A DNA stretch of 64,000 bases, taken from NCBI RefSeq assembly GCF_017353515.1, contig NZ_JAFMPY010000013.1, positions 1-64,000 of the forward strand, given 5' to 3'. This document shows, in pieces, positions 1 to 8,695 of the stretch (position 1 is its first letter; each line of letters begins with the position of its first letter). Below the pieces are notes generated by a model, which saw nothing but the letters and a program-made list of their open reading frames with translations, was not told where the DNA came from and made no database searches. A program made the position numbers and the translations under genes. Source of the DNA: Jiella sonneratiae. GTDB taxonomy: Bacteria; Pseudomonadota; Alphaproteobacteria; Rhizobiales; Rhizobiaceae.

Positions 1-236
1 TCGACGGGAACCAGCAGATAGCCGTCGCGCCACTGCACCGCGCTCTCGTCGACATTGCCGACGAAGGCGCCGGCCGTCGGCCCCGCCGAGGGCAGCGCCG
101 CGCAGCCGGACAACAGCCCCGCCGCCAGCCCCGCCAGAACCAGCCGCGCGCAGCCGCCCCGCGCCCTCACGGCCTTCCTGCGCACGACCTCGCCCCCGGA
201 CATCGTCTTCGACGCGCCCCAGCCAACAGCCTTCAT
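1..236 (-). CDS. Polysaccharide export outer-membrane lipoprotein (Wza/KpsD-like), N-terminal part only
   Basis: The leftward reading frame is open at the window edge, so only about 78 residues are seen. Translation gives a basic N-terminus, a hydrophobic stretch and a lipobox (LLSGC), then ALPSAGPTAG and later GYLLVPVD. A lipid-modified cysteine followed by a Pro/Ser-Gly-Pro segment is typical of Wza/KpsD-type polysaccharide export proteins, which form the outer-membrane channel. It is divergent from kpsM, which fits a capsule export locus. In-frame ATGs lie at 260, 245, 236 and 203; I chose 236 but cannot settle it. Family assignment rests on the short N-terminus plus context. Confidence 0.6.
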   Translation of the reverse strand, partial: MKAVGWGASKTMSGGEVVRRKAVRARGGCARLVLAGLAAGLLSGCAALPSAGPTAGAFVGNVDESAVQWRDGYLLVPV

Positions 237-260
237 CGATACCATGCAATGCCACTCCAT

Positions 261-689
261 GCCGGCCGGCCCCGCCGAGAAAAGCTCGTGCGGGGTCCGG
301 CCCGTCTGCCACGCTCGAAGCGCCGAAGCGCTTCGACGCGCCCGACTTTCCGGCGGCCCCGGTGCATCGCCACGCGCAGCGCGCAATGGCGACGACGGGG
401 CCCGTCGGGCCGGGCTGCCGGCGACGTTCTGCCACAGGGAGAAGCGGCATGGGTAAACGCAGATCGGCTGCGACGCCTGACAGGTCAGGAATCGTCAGTC
501 TCTGTTGGCATTCTGCAACATCTTCGCCCGGCATGATCGTGGCAACGCAGAGGGTCGCGCATCGCGCGCGGCCATCACCACAAAATCGGCACAAGACCTG
601 CCTAACGCCGGGCGCTTGCAGGATGGTGCCTGAAACCGGTATCGCAGAGACGATGCCACGGAAATTTCACCGGGCGGCAGGAGCGTGAC
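261..689. other. Intergenic region between divergent export genes
   Basis: This stretch of about 430 bases separates the leftward export lipoprotein from rightward kpsM. Short open frames cross it on both strands, but none has a good ribosome site or recognisable protein. It probably holds the divergent capsule promoters. I could not define a convincing -35/-10 pair. Confidence 0.4.
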
Positions 690-716
690 ATGATGGTTCT
701 GGGTTTCGCCCGATGA
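690..716 (+). CDS. Eight-codon leader ORF coupled to kpsM
   Basis: A strong Shine-Dalgarno AGGAG (679-683) lies 6 bases before ATG 690. That ATG opens a tiny frame encoding MMVLGFAR, with TGA at 714-716. The stop overlaps the presumed kpsM ATG (713-715) as ATGA, and kpsM has no ribosome site of its own there. The arrangement suggests translational coupling. Whether the peptide is made is inference. Confidence 0.4.
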   Translation: MMVLGFAR

Positions 717-1567
717 CAATGACGACCGAGCGAGGCGACGACCGGCGCCGGGCAGACGATCCGCGCGGCCCACAGAGAGGCGTCGTCCGGCTGTTCTTCA
801 CGCGCCTCGCCGTGCAGTGGCGGGTGATCCGCGCCCTGATGATCCGCGACATGATTGGCCGCTACGGCCGCGAGAACATCGGCTTCCTGTGGCTGATCGG
901 CGAGCCGGTTCTCATGATAGGCGGCATCATCGTGCTCTGGTCGCTGATGCGAGGCGCCGTCACGCACGGCCTGTCGGTCGTCACCTTCGCGCTGACGGGC
1001 TATTCCATGCTGACCCTGTGGCGGCACATGGTATCCCGTGGAACGAGTGCCCTCCGCCAAAATGCCGGGCTTTTGTTCCACCAGAACGTCAAGGTGGTGG
1101 ACACGGTGCTCGCAAACATCTTCTCCGAGTGCATCGGGTGCTTCGTCTCGTTCCTGTTCTGTTATATTTTGTTGTACATCTTCGGAGTGGTGAACTTGAT
1201 ATACGATCCGTTGCTCATGGCATTGGCTTGGCTTGGCATGACACTGTTTGCCGGCGGCTTCGCTCTACTGCTCGGCGCACTCGTGCAATCCTCGAAGCCG
1301 TTCGGGCGCATGCTTCAACCAATCATGTATTTCACCCTGCCGCTGACCGGCGCCTTCTATCTCGTCGACTGGATGCCGCAGCGTGCGCAGGATTTCCTGG
1401 TCTGGGTGCCGATGGTCAATGCTCAGGAGATGTTCCGGGCCGGCTTTGTCGGCCCCGTCCTCACCTTCCATTATGATCCGTGGTATCTTTTCCTCACCGG
1501 TATCATCGCCTGGGCTGGCGGCATCACCGCGCTGAAGTTCGGCGAACGCAAAATTCATGTGGGCTAG
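713..1567 (+). CDS. kpsM: Capsular polysaccharide ABC transporter permease, KpsM-like
   Basis: The 284-residue product is the membrane subunit of an ABC-2 type exporter that moves polysaccharide across the inner membrane. After a charged N-terminus there is the family-typical region VIRALMIRDMIGRYG, then about six hydrophobic segments from residue 55 to 275 (for example IGGIIVLWSLM and VSFLFCYILLYIFG). Length and topology fit KpsM/CtrC. It is followed by kpsE, overlapping by 11 bases, and then kpsT. ATG 719 is an alternative start; ATG 713 lacks a Shine-Dalgarno and overlaps an eight-codon leader ORF. Confidence 0.85.
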   Translation: MTMTTERGDDRRRADDPRGPQRGVVRLFFTRLAVQWRVIRALMIRDMIGRYGRENIGFLWLIGEPVLMIGGIIVLWSLMRGAVTHGLSVVTFALTGYSMLTLWRHMVSRGTSALRQNAGLLFHQNVKVVDTVLANIFSECIGCFVSFLFCYILLYIFGVVNLIYDPLLMALAWLGMTLFAGGFALLLGALVQSSKPFGRMLQPIMYFTLPLTGAFYLVDWMPQRAQDFLVWVPMVNAQEMFRAGFVGPVLTFHYDPWYLFLTGIIAWAGGITALKFGERKIHVG

Positions 1568-3299
1568 AATTCGGATGTCGTCACTTGTCGAACGCCTGGC
1601 TCAGCGCGTCCACCACATTTCCGCCGACGCCCAGCTCGCGGCAGGGGAAAGACCGACGAATGTCAGGCAGCACGCCGATCGAATGCCCGGCGAACCTGCA
1701 ACGGGCGTGGCCGCGCGGACAGGCGAGGCGCTGACGACTGCCGTGCCGCCGCATCGTCTTGACGATCGCCCCCGCCCCGCCGACCACGGCCCGTTGGTAA
1801 GGGCGCGTCGGGTCCTCGACGCGCCGATCCGCAAGGTCGGGGGCATCCTCGGGACGATCGAAGATCTCGACTTTCTGCCGTTCCGTAGAACCGTCGAGGC
1901 CGCCCACCGCGGGGCACCGGCAGACGCGAGGAGTTCACCCGTGTCCACAGACGTCAAAAACTCCTTGGTGCCGCATCCGGGACGGACAGAGACGACACAC
2001 GTCAAAAGGTCCGAACCGAGACTTGAGCCCACGGACGGAAACCGTGCAGGCCGGGCGCCGACGGTCGCCCCACCAGTTGCCGCGCACTTGCCGGCCGGAT
2101 ATCAGGCGCCCCGGCCCCTTGCCGAGCCTCGTCCCCGCCTTCCGGAAACCGAAACCTGGGAGCTGACGCCCGAGGCGGCGGGGACGATCCGACGCCTGGA
2201 CGAGGTGGCGGTGAAGCCAGCCGGGGGCCGCGAGCGGCCTTGGCTGTTCCTGGTGTGCGTCGTCCTGCCGACGCTAGTGGCGGGGACGTATCTGTTGGCG
2301 TTCGCCCCCGACCTCTACACCGCCGAGGCAAGCTACATCCTGCGCAAGGGCGGCGCGGCGCTCACGGTGGGATCGGTGATTCCCGGGCTCGGACGGTCTG
2401 ACGATTCCAGCGAAGCGATCGTCGTGTATTTTCAGTCACGCGACGCGGCAGAACATCTTGCCGCCGACGAAAAGCTCAAGGCCGCCCTCATGCCGGACAC
2501 CTCGTCGAGCTTTTTCAGCGGCTTGCCGGGCTTGTCCGAGAACACCCGCGAAACATTCTACAGGGCGATGCTCGATTCCGTCGATGTCAGCATCGATACG
2601 GACACCGGCATCTCGACGCTCGCAGTTACTGCCTCGTCTGCCGCCGACGCGAAGATGCTGAACGAGGCCCTGCTCGACGAGGCGGAAAACCTCGTCAACA
2701 GGCTGAATGCCCGCGCCGTGAAGGACACGATCTCGTTCGCCGAAACCGTCGTTTCCGAAAACGAAGACCGCGTCCGCGACGTGCAGAAGCGCATGACGGC
2801 ATTCCGGAACTCGGAAAGCATACTCGATCCCGGCGCCCAATCGACCGGCCAGATCGATCTGATGACGCAGCTCACCCAACAGGTGACGAGCATCGACACT
2901 CAGATCGCCCAGCTGACGGCCTCCGCCCCGAAGAACCCGCGGCTCGCCAGTCTGAAGGCACAGCGCAAAGCCCTGGAAAATCAGATCGCCGAGGTTCGGC
3001 AGGGACTTGCGGGCGACGATACGTCGCTGGCGGGGAAACTCTCCGCCTACCAAAATCTCGACCTCGAACGGACTCTGGCGATCCAGGCCCTGACCAACGC
3101 TTACGCGTCCCTGGAGCAGGCCCGCGAGGAGGCATTCACCAGCCGCCTCTACCTTCAGACAATCGCGGCCCCCAATCTGCCCGAGAAGCCCTCCTATCCC
3201 CGTCCGATCCTCTGGACCGCAATCGTCGCCGCCATCGGTTTCGCCGTCTATACGACCGCGCGCACGATGGGGAAGGACACGATGGAACACTCGGCGTGA
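1557..3299 (+). CDS. kpsE: Capsule export inner-membrane protein, KpsE-like, with long N-terminal extension
   Basis: The 580-residue product has two membrane segments, near residues 227-248 (WLFLVCVVLPTLVAGTYLL) and 548-568 (ILWTAIVAAIGFAVYTT). They bracket a periplasmic, coiled-coil-rich region, the KpsE/CtrB/BexC architecture that links the inner-membrane ABC transporter to the outer-membrane channel. Family features include YILRKG after the first membrane segment, QSRDAAEHL, and IAAPNLPEKPSYPRP before the second. KpsE proteins are usually about 380-400 residues; here about 200 hydrophilic, Pro/Arg-rich residues precede the first membrane segment. A later start (ATG 1575 or a GTG near 1940) is possible. 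The stop overlaps the kpsT GTG. Confidence 0.82.
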   Translation: MWARIRMSSLVERLAQRVHHISADAQLAAGERPTNVRQHADRMPGEPATGVAARTGEALTTAVPPHRLDDRPRPADHGPLVRARRVLDAPIRKVGGILGTIEDLDFLPFRRTVEAAHRGAPADARSSPVSTDVKNSLVPHPGRTETTHVKRSEPRLEPTDGNRAGRAPTVAPPVAAHLPAGYQAPRPLAEPRPRLPETETWELTPEAAGTIRRLDEVAVKPAGGRERPWLFLVCVVLPTLVAGTYLLAFAPDLYTAEASYILRKGGAALTVGSVIPGLGRSDDSSEAIVVYFQSRDAAEHLAADEKLKAALMPDTSSSFFSGLPGLSENTRETFYRAMLDSVDVSIDTDTGISTLAVTASSAADAKMLNEALLDEAENLVNRLNARAVKDTISFAETVVSENEDRVRDVQKRMTAFRNSESILDPGAQSTGQIDLMTQLTQQVTSIDTQIAQLTASAPKNPRLASLKAQRKALENQIAEVRQGLAGDDTSLAGKLSAYQNLDLERTLAIQALTNAYASLEQAREEAFTSRLYLQTIAAPNLPEKPSYPRPILWTAIVAAIGFAVYTTARTMGKDTMEHSA

Positions 3300-4117
3300 A
3301 CTCTTCGTCGGATACCGCCGGCAAGCCGAGAAAGCCGGGCAGAGCGATGGTCAGGGCCGTGGCCGCTGCCGCGGCTTCCGTGGCGTCGAGGCCGCCGCGC
3401 ATTTTCGAGGGCGAGCGGATTGTCGCCACTCCAAAGCCGCGGGGGCCGGCCGTCGCCAACGAACGCGCGGTCATCGTCCGCGATCTGGTGAAATCCTACC
3501 ATGGGGAAGCAGGCACCGTCCGCGTCCTCGACGGGATCAGCTTCGAGATCGGTCCGGGCGAAAAGATCGCCATTCTCGGAAAGAACGGCGCCGGCAAGTC
3601 GACCCTCGTCAAGCTAATCGGCGGCGTCGAGCAGCCGACGAGCGGCATCGTCCATCGCGGCCTGAACATGTCCTGGCCGCTGTCCTTCGGCGGCGGCGGC
3701 GTTCATCCCGGGATGTCCGGTCTCGACAATGCCCGCTTCGTCGCCCGAGTCTACGGCAAGTCCATCGACGAGACGCTCGACTTCGTGGCCGACTTCGCCG
3801 AGCTCGGAAAGTATATCCGCTATCCAGTGAAGACCTACTCCTCGGGCATGCGGCAGCGTCTTGCCTTCGCGCTGTCGATGGCGGTCGACTTCGAATGCTA
3901 CCTGATCGACGAGGTTCTCGGCGTCGGCGACCAGCGGTTCCAGAAGAAGTGCCGCGACGCCCTGTTCGGAAAGGTCGAATCGAGCGCGATGATCCTCGTC
4001 AGCCACCATCGCCAGACGATCCTCGAATACTGCTCCAAGGCCCTCGTTCTGAAACGGGGGCGCAGCCGTCTGTTCGACGACGTCGAGTTTGCCCTCGACC
4101 TCTCCGCCTCCCTGTGA
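3296..4117 (+). CDS. kpsT: Capsular polysaccharide ABC transporter ATP-binding protein, KpsT-like
   Basis: The 273-residue ATPase powers polysaccharide export with KpsM. It has a Walker A (GKNGAGKST, about residues 95-103), an ABC signature (SSGMRQRL, from about 182), Walker B (CYLIDE, Asp205/Glu206) and the H-loop region VSHHRQT. The start is a GTG at 3296 overlapping the kpsE stop (GTGA), indicating translational coupling. About 60 basic, Ala-rich residues precede the ATPase core, longer than in E. coli KpsT (about 220 residues). The true start could be internal. Confidence 0.88.
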   Translation: MNSSSDTAGKPRKPGRAMVRAVAAAAASVASRPPRIFEGERIVATPKPRGPAVANERAVIVRDLVKSYHGEAGTVRVLDGISFEIGPGEKIAILGKNGAGKSTLVKLIGGVEQPTSGIVHRGLNMSWPLSFGGGGVHPGMSGLDNARFVARVYGKSIDETLDFVADFAELGKYIRYPVKTYSSGMRQRLAFALSMAVDFECYLIDEVLGVGDQRFQKKCRDALFGKVESSAMILVSHHRQTILEYCSKALVLKRGRSRLFDDVEFALDLSASL

Positions 4118-4216
4118 CGGCCTGAGGCACGCCTGAACGGTGCCTTCAGCAACGACCGTCCGAAGCGGTGATGCCGGCCAGCGGCGCAATTTCCAATCCT
4201 CGGCGAGAGGCACGTC

Positions 4217-5530
4217 ATGACGCTGTTCCTGGACCTGACGCGGATATCGTCGCGGCTGCTCCGAGGCGCCCCCACCGGCATCGACCGGGTCGAATACGCC
4301 TATGCCGAAGCGCTGGTGCTCAACCAAAGCTATGGCCCGGTCATGCCGGTGATCACCACGCCGCTCGCCACCGGCGCGATCGCCGTCGACACGATGCGCG
4401 AACATCTTCGAAAGATCGAAGCCGGCTGGCTGCGCGACCGGATCAACGCCGCCGAGGATCCGTTCTACATGAGCCTCAAGGCGGCGATCGAGGCCCCCGC
4501 AGATCCCCTCCAGACCGGCGGAAAGCGGCTGAAGCGTCAGAGCCGCCGCGAGGCGGTGGCCAAGACGCTGCACTTTCCGTTTCGTCGGATTGCCGCGGCG
4601 CCCTCGCTCCTGCGGCATACGCTGCGCGAGACCAGCAGCTCCGCCCGACGGTACTTCCACGCCTCGCATACCCAGCTCGACAAGCCGGACCGGTTTCGCT
4701 GGCTCGGCGAAAGCCACATCCGGTCGGCCTTTCTGATCCACGACGCCATTCCCGTCGACTATCCCGAATTCTGCTCGCCGGGCTCCGCCGACCGGCATCA
4801 TCGGCGGCTGAAGACCGTCGCCGAAAAGGGCGAACTGATCGTCGTCAATTCGGCCGCGACCGAAACGGCCGTCGCCGGCTACATGCGCAGCCAGGGATGG
4901 CGAGTCCCCCGGACCGAGGTGGTGCATCTCGGGGTCGACCGCTGGTTCTCGCTGGAGCGGACGGAGGACGCACCGGTGCCCGAGGCGCCCTATTTCGTCT
5001 GCGTCGGCACCATCGAGCCACGCAAGAACCTGATCTTTCTCCTCAATGTCTGGCGCGGCGTGGTCGAGCGTCTGGGCGCCTCGGCGCCGAAGCTCGTCCT
5101 CGTCGGACGCCGGGGATGGGAAAACGAGAACATCATCGACGTCCTCGAACGCTCCCGCGAGATCGGCCCGCATCTCGTCGAGGTCGCCGATCTCTCCGAT
5201 CTCGGCCTGTCGGCGCTTCTGAAGGGCGCGCGGGCGCTGCTCGCTCCCTCGCTGGTCGAGGGCTTCAGCCTGCCGGTGGCCGAAGCGCTCGCGATCGGCA
5301 CGCCGGTGATCGCTTCCGACATCGCCGTGCATCGCGAGATCGCCGACGACCGCGCGATGCTTCTCGGTCCGGTCGACGGCCGTGGCTGGCTCGAGGCGAT
5401 CCTCGACATCGGCATGGCAAGGAGCGATCTCAGGACCGAATGGGCAGGCCGGGCCTCCGGCTACAGGCCGATGGGCTGGGACGACCATGTCGAACGCACC
5501 ATGGCGGCGCTCGAGACGCTTTCCCGTTGA
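4217..5530 (+). CDS. GT4-family glycosyltransferase, capsule locus
   Basis: The 437-residue product has a GT-B fold. The C-terminal half carries the GT4 hallmarks: FVCVGTIEPRKN (about residue 256), then LAPSLVEGFSLPVAEAL with the E-x7-E pattern that contacts the sugar nucleotide. The N-terminus (LDLTRISSR, GAPTGIDRVEYAYAEAL) is typical of polysaccharide-locus glycosyltransferases. It would transfer a sugar from a nucleotide donor during synthesis of the exported polysaccharide; donor and linkage cannot be read from sequence. It lies 99 bases after kpsT, with a GAGAGG-like ribosome site. Confidence 0.85.
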   Translation: MTLFLDLTRISSRLLRGAPTGIDRVEYAYAEALVLNQSYGPVMPVITTPLATGAIAVDTMREHLRKIEAGWLRDRINAAEDPFYMSLKAAIEAPADPLQTGGKRLKRQSRREAVAKTLHFPFRRIAAAPSLLRHTLRETSSSARRYFHASHTQLDKPDRFRWLGESHIRSAFLIHDAIPVDYPEFCSPGSADRHHRRLKTVAEKGELIVVNSAATETAVAGYMRSQGWRVPRTEVVHLGVDRWFSLERTEDAPVPEAPYFVCVGTIEPRKNLIFLLNVWRGVVERLGASAPKLVLVGRRGWENENIIDVLERSREIGPHLVEVADLSDLGLSALLKGARALLAPSLVEGFSLPVAEALAIGTPVIASDIAVHREIADDRAMLLGPVDGRGWLEAILDIGMARSDLRTEWAGRASGYRPMGWDDHVERTMAALETLSR

Positions 5531-5699
5531 CCCCGCCAAGCGCAAGAACGCCGCACCAAATGACCGAAGTGCCCGGCGCGGCCGATTGTCCGCCGGTCGC
5601 AGGCCGCAGCGCACGGAGCATGTTGTCTCGCCGGCCGAAAAGGCTTAGCCCGATCCGACGATGCCCGTCCGCAATGCTTTTTCCTAATCTGGACCTCCC

Positions 5700-7028
5700 A
5701 TGACAGCACCGGTTTTGATCGAGGGCCGCAACCTCGCCATCAGGAACGGCACGGGCATTGCGTCCTATGCCCGCAATCTCACGGACACCCTGCGCAGCCT
5801 CGGATACGAGCTCGACCTCCTGTTCGACACCGAGTTCCGCCTCAGCCGCGACCGCGCCGACTGGAACGAGACGCGCCTCTACGACATGTCGCTACGGCAG
5901 TCGTCGCGGATCACCCGCCTGCAGCGCTACAGGCGGGCCTTCCGCTACCTCACCGTGCCGCCGATGGCGCTCGAGGCGCGGGAGGTCGCCGAGACGAACC
6001 TGATTGCCGACCAAAGCGTGTTTCCCGGCCTTCACGGCTTCGGCAAGCGCATGGCGATCGAGATGCTGTTCATGCGGGCCGACCAGCATCTGCTGCGCTA
6101 CGGCCGCCGGCTGACGGTCAAGCCGCTGCGCCAGCCGAAGGTCTTCCACGCCACGCATCCGGCCGCAATCGAGGTCAGAGACTGTCCCAACCTCTACACG
6201 GTGCACGATCTCGTTCCCTTGCGCCTGCCGCACATGACGCTCGACAACAAGCGCGCCTTCCACAAGACGCTGAGCGCCATCGCCGCCGGCGCCGACAGGA
6301 TCCTGACCGTCTCGGAAAGCTCACGGCGCGACTTCCTGCACTATTTCCCGGTCGAGGAAGACCGGGTCGTCAACACCTACCAGGCGGTGTCGCTGCCGGC
6401 CGAGTACCTCGCCCGGTCGGCGGAAGAGAAGGAGCGAGAGGTCAATGCCTTCGGCCTGACGCGCGAAGAGTATTTCGTCTTCGTCGGAGCGCTCGAGCCG
6501 AAGAAGAATCTCGAACGGCTGATCGACGCCTATCTCGCCGCCGGTTCACACCGGCCGCTGGTCATCGTCGGCAAGCTCGGCTGGGGCTTCGACGCGATCC
6601 TCGAGAAGCTGCACCGGGTGAGCGACCGACCTCCGGTCATGCCAGACGGCTCGCCCTCGCCGCTCAAGGAGCGGATCATCCACCTCTCCTACCTGCCTTT
6701 CACTCAGGTGCTCTCGCTGATCGAGAACGCCAGGGCGCTACTGTTTCCCTCGCTCTACGAGGGCTTCGGCCTGCCGGCGCTGGAGGCGATGCTGCTCGGG
6801 GCCCCGGTGATCTCGGCCGATACGAGTTCGCTGCCGGAGGTGGTCGGCGAGGCAGGCATCCTCGTCGATCCCTACGATCCGGTCGCGATCGCACGGGCGA
6901 TCCGGGACGTCGACCATGACGCCGACCTGCGCGCCGAACTCCGGCACCGCGGTCCGGCCCAGGCGGCGCTGTTCTCGCCGGAGCGCTTCACGGAGCGGAT
7001 GAAGGCAATCTACGATCGGCTGGCGTGA
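5700..7028 (+). CDS. GT4-family glycosyltransferase, capsule locus (second)
   Basis: The 442-residue GT-B enzyme has the GT4 C-terminal domain: FVFVGALEPKKNLERLIDAY (about residue 259), LFPSLYEGFGLPALEAM with both conserved glutamates, and SLPEVVGEAGILVDPYD. The middle YTVHDLVPLRLPHM resembles the donor-side loop of mannosyl/rhamnosyl transferases, but the sugar is not assignable. It follows the first glycosyltransferase by 169 bases on the same strand and presumably acts on the same polysaccharide. The ATG at 5700 follows TGGACCTCCC, a poor Shine-Dalgarno. Confidence 0.85.
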   Translation: MTAPVLIEGRNLAIRNGTGIASYARNLTDTLRSLGYELDLLFDTEFRLSRDRADWNETRLYDMSLRQSSRITRLQRYRRAFRYLTVPPMALEAREVAETNLIADQSVFPGLHGFGKRMAIEMLFMRADQHLLRYGRRLTVKPLRQPKVFHATHPAAIEVRDCPNLYTVHDLVPLRLPHMTLDNKRAFHKTLSAIAAGADRILTVSESSRRDFLHYFPVEEDRVVNTYQAVSLPAEYLARSAEEKEREVNAFGLTREEYFVFVGALEPKKNLERLIDAYLAAGSHRPLVIVGKLGWGFDAILEKLHRVSDRPPVMPDGSPSPLKERIIHLSYLPFTQVLSLIENARALLFPSLYEGFGLPALEAMLLGAPVISADTSSLPEVVGEAGILVDPYDPVAIARAIRDVDHDADLRAELRHRGPAQAALFSPERFTERMKAIYDRLA

Positions 7029-7368
7029 CGCAGAGGATGCATGCACCCCAGCGCACCGCCGGAACGATCCGCGCCGGCAGTTCGCGGCCGGGGCCGTATT
7101 CTCGCCCGATTGGCAACGCAACTGCGCCGATGGCGCATGACGTGGAGCGAGCGGGGCGATCCGGCTCCGTGAACGCCGAAGTGCCTGCCGGTTTCGCGTC
7201 GCCAATCGGACTGCAGCGGCGATGCCGCGGGTTGTCGAGACTTGCTCGGGGGATTGACGGATTGAGCAAATCGGCGGAATCAGCGACCGGTGATCCGGTC
7301 GGATGCGACCAAGGCCTTGTGGCCGAAGGCCGCAACGGCGGCTCGATCTGCAGCATAGAGGCTGACAC
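7029..7368. other. Intergenic region upstream of second kpsE, with long-range inverted repeat
   Basis: This stretch of 340 bases has no convincing gene; an open frame that crosses it lacks a ribosome site and protein-like composition. It contains a 14-base imperfect inverted repeat: CCGATTGGCAACGC at 7106-7119 and GCGTCGCCAATCGG at 7196-7209, one mismatch, 76 bases apart. It may hold a separate promoter and operator for the downstream kpsE-like gene. That role is inferred. Confidence 0.4.
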
Positions 7369-8550
7369 GTGTCTGCGCTGACGACATTCGATGACCTGAG
7401 GGCCCGGCTTCCGGGACGCGCGAAATCGCAGCGCAAGTCGCTGCGAAAGGCCTTCAGTGCCGGGCGGACCCTGTTCTACGTCATGGTCGTGCTGCCGTTC
7501 TGCGTGTCCGTCGTCTATTACGGCTTCGTCGCGACCGGCCGCTACGTTTCCGAAAGCCGCTATCTGGTGCGCAGCGCGTCGTCGCAGGACGTCAGCGGCT
7601 TCTCCTCCATCCTCAAGACATTCGGCATCAGCCGTTCCGACGACGACAGCTACGCGGTGCAGAGCTACATGCAGTCGCGCGACGTTCTTCACGAATTGAT
7701 GAAGACGCTGCCGATGGAGGAGATGCTCGATCCGAAAGGCATCGACCTGATCTCGCGGTGCTACTGGCCCTGGGAGGACCACGACTTCGAAAGCCTATAC
7801 CAGTGCTATCTCTCGCGGGTGAGCGCGATCCGCGAGGAGACGACCGGCATCAGCATGGTGACGGTGTCGCTCTACACGCCGGAAGATTCCAAGAAGGTCG
7901 CGGAAACGCTCATCGGTCTCGGCGAGGCGCTCGCCAACCGCATGAACCGGCGGGCCGAGAACGACGCGCTGTCCAATGCCACCGAATTCATGGCCCAGGC
8001 CGAGGCGCGGGTCATGGAGGCGGACAAGAACCTCACCGAATTCCGCAACGAACAGAAGATGCTGGACATCAAGGCCGGTGCGGCGCCGACGGCAAACGTC
8101 ATCGCCGGCCTGACCACCGAACTCGCCCACACCCGCGCCGAGATCGAGCAGCAGGAGCGGGTCTCGCCCTCCAACCCGGGACTGCCGTCGCTGAGAACCA
8201 AAGCCATGGTGATCGAAGATCAGATCACCAAGGAAAACGCCAAGCTGACCGGCAGCGGCGACTCTCTGTCGAACCAGATCTCGAATTTCGAGAACCTGTC
8301 GCTGCGCAAGCAGATCGCCGACCAGGCGCTGTCGATCGCCTCGCGGGCCATCGATCAGGCGCGGCTCGAGGCGAAGCGCCAGCGCATCTACATCGAAACC
8401 ATCGTGCAGCCGAACCTGCCCGACGAGGAGACCGAGCCGAACCGGCTGCGCATCATCGTCTCGGTGCTGGTGGTGTCGCTGATGCTGTTCGTCGTCGCCT
8501 GGATGCTGATGATCGGCGGACGCGAACATCTGAACAAGAACAACACCTGA
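7369..8550 (+). CDS. Second KpsE-like capsule export inner-membrane protein
   Basis: The 393-residue product has two membrane segments (about residues 35-60 and 360-383) around a periplasmic helical region. KpsE-family signatures are visible: ESRYLVRSASSQDVSGF after the first membrane segment, SYMQSRDVLHEL, and IVQPNLPDEETEPN before the second. Length is normal for KpsE, unlike the 580-residue paralogue at 1557. The start is GTG (7369), giving MSALTTFDDL. No kpsM or kpsT accompanies it, so it may substitute for, or assemble with, the first KpsE. Confidence 0.82.
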   Translation: MSALTTFDDLRARLPGRAKSQRKSLRKAFSAGRTLFYVMVVLPFCVSVVYYGFVATGRYVSESRYLVRSASSQDVSGFSSILKTFGISRSDDDSYAVQSYMQSRDVLHELMKTLPMEEMLDPKGIDLISRCYWPWEDHDFESLYQCYLSRVSAIREETTGISMVTVSLYTPEDSKKVAETLIGLGEALANRMNRRAENDALSNATEFMAQAEARVMEADKNLTEFRNEQKMLDIKAGAAPTANVIAGLTTELAHTRAEIEQQERVSPSNPGLPSLRTKAMVIEDQITKENAKLTGSGDSLSNQISNFENLSLRKQIADQALSIASRAIDQARLEAKRQRIYIETIVQPNLPDEETEPNRLRIIVSVLVVSLMLFVVAWMLMIGGREHLNKNNT

Positions 8551-8695
8551 CGAGCCCGCCGGCGCGGCCGCACAACGCTTGCGACGCGTATCGCATCGCC
8601 GCGAGGCGGGCCCCGCCGGGCCGCTGCCGCGTCCGTCCAAACAGGCCGGGCAGCGGCATCCGGGCGACCGCCGCCCCATGCCTGTCCGAAGCGGA

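Noticed and set aside
3614-5614. Antisense open frame of 666 codons opposite kpsT and the first glycosyltransferase
   Set aside because: It mirrors two well-supported genes. Composition (Arg/Gly/Asp-rich) and lack of domains are typical of GC-rich shadow frames.
7025-7381. Open frame of 118 codons between the glycosyltransferase and second kpsE
   Set aside because: No ribosome site or protein-like features, and it overlaps the next gene's start out of frame.
8590-8665. GC-rich inverted repeat (CCGCTGCC / GGCAGCGG) between convergent genes as a terminator
   Set aside because: The loop is long and no T-tract follows on either strand, so it was not listed.
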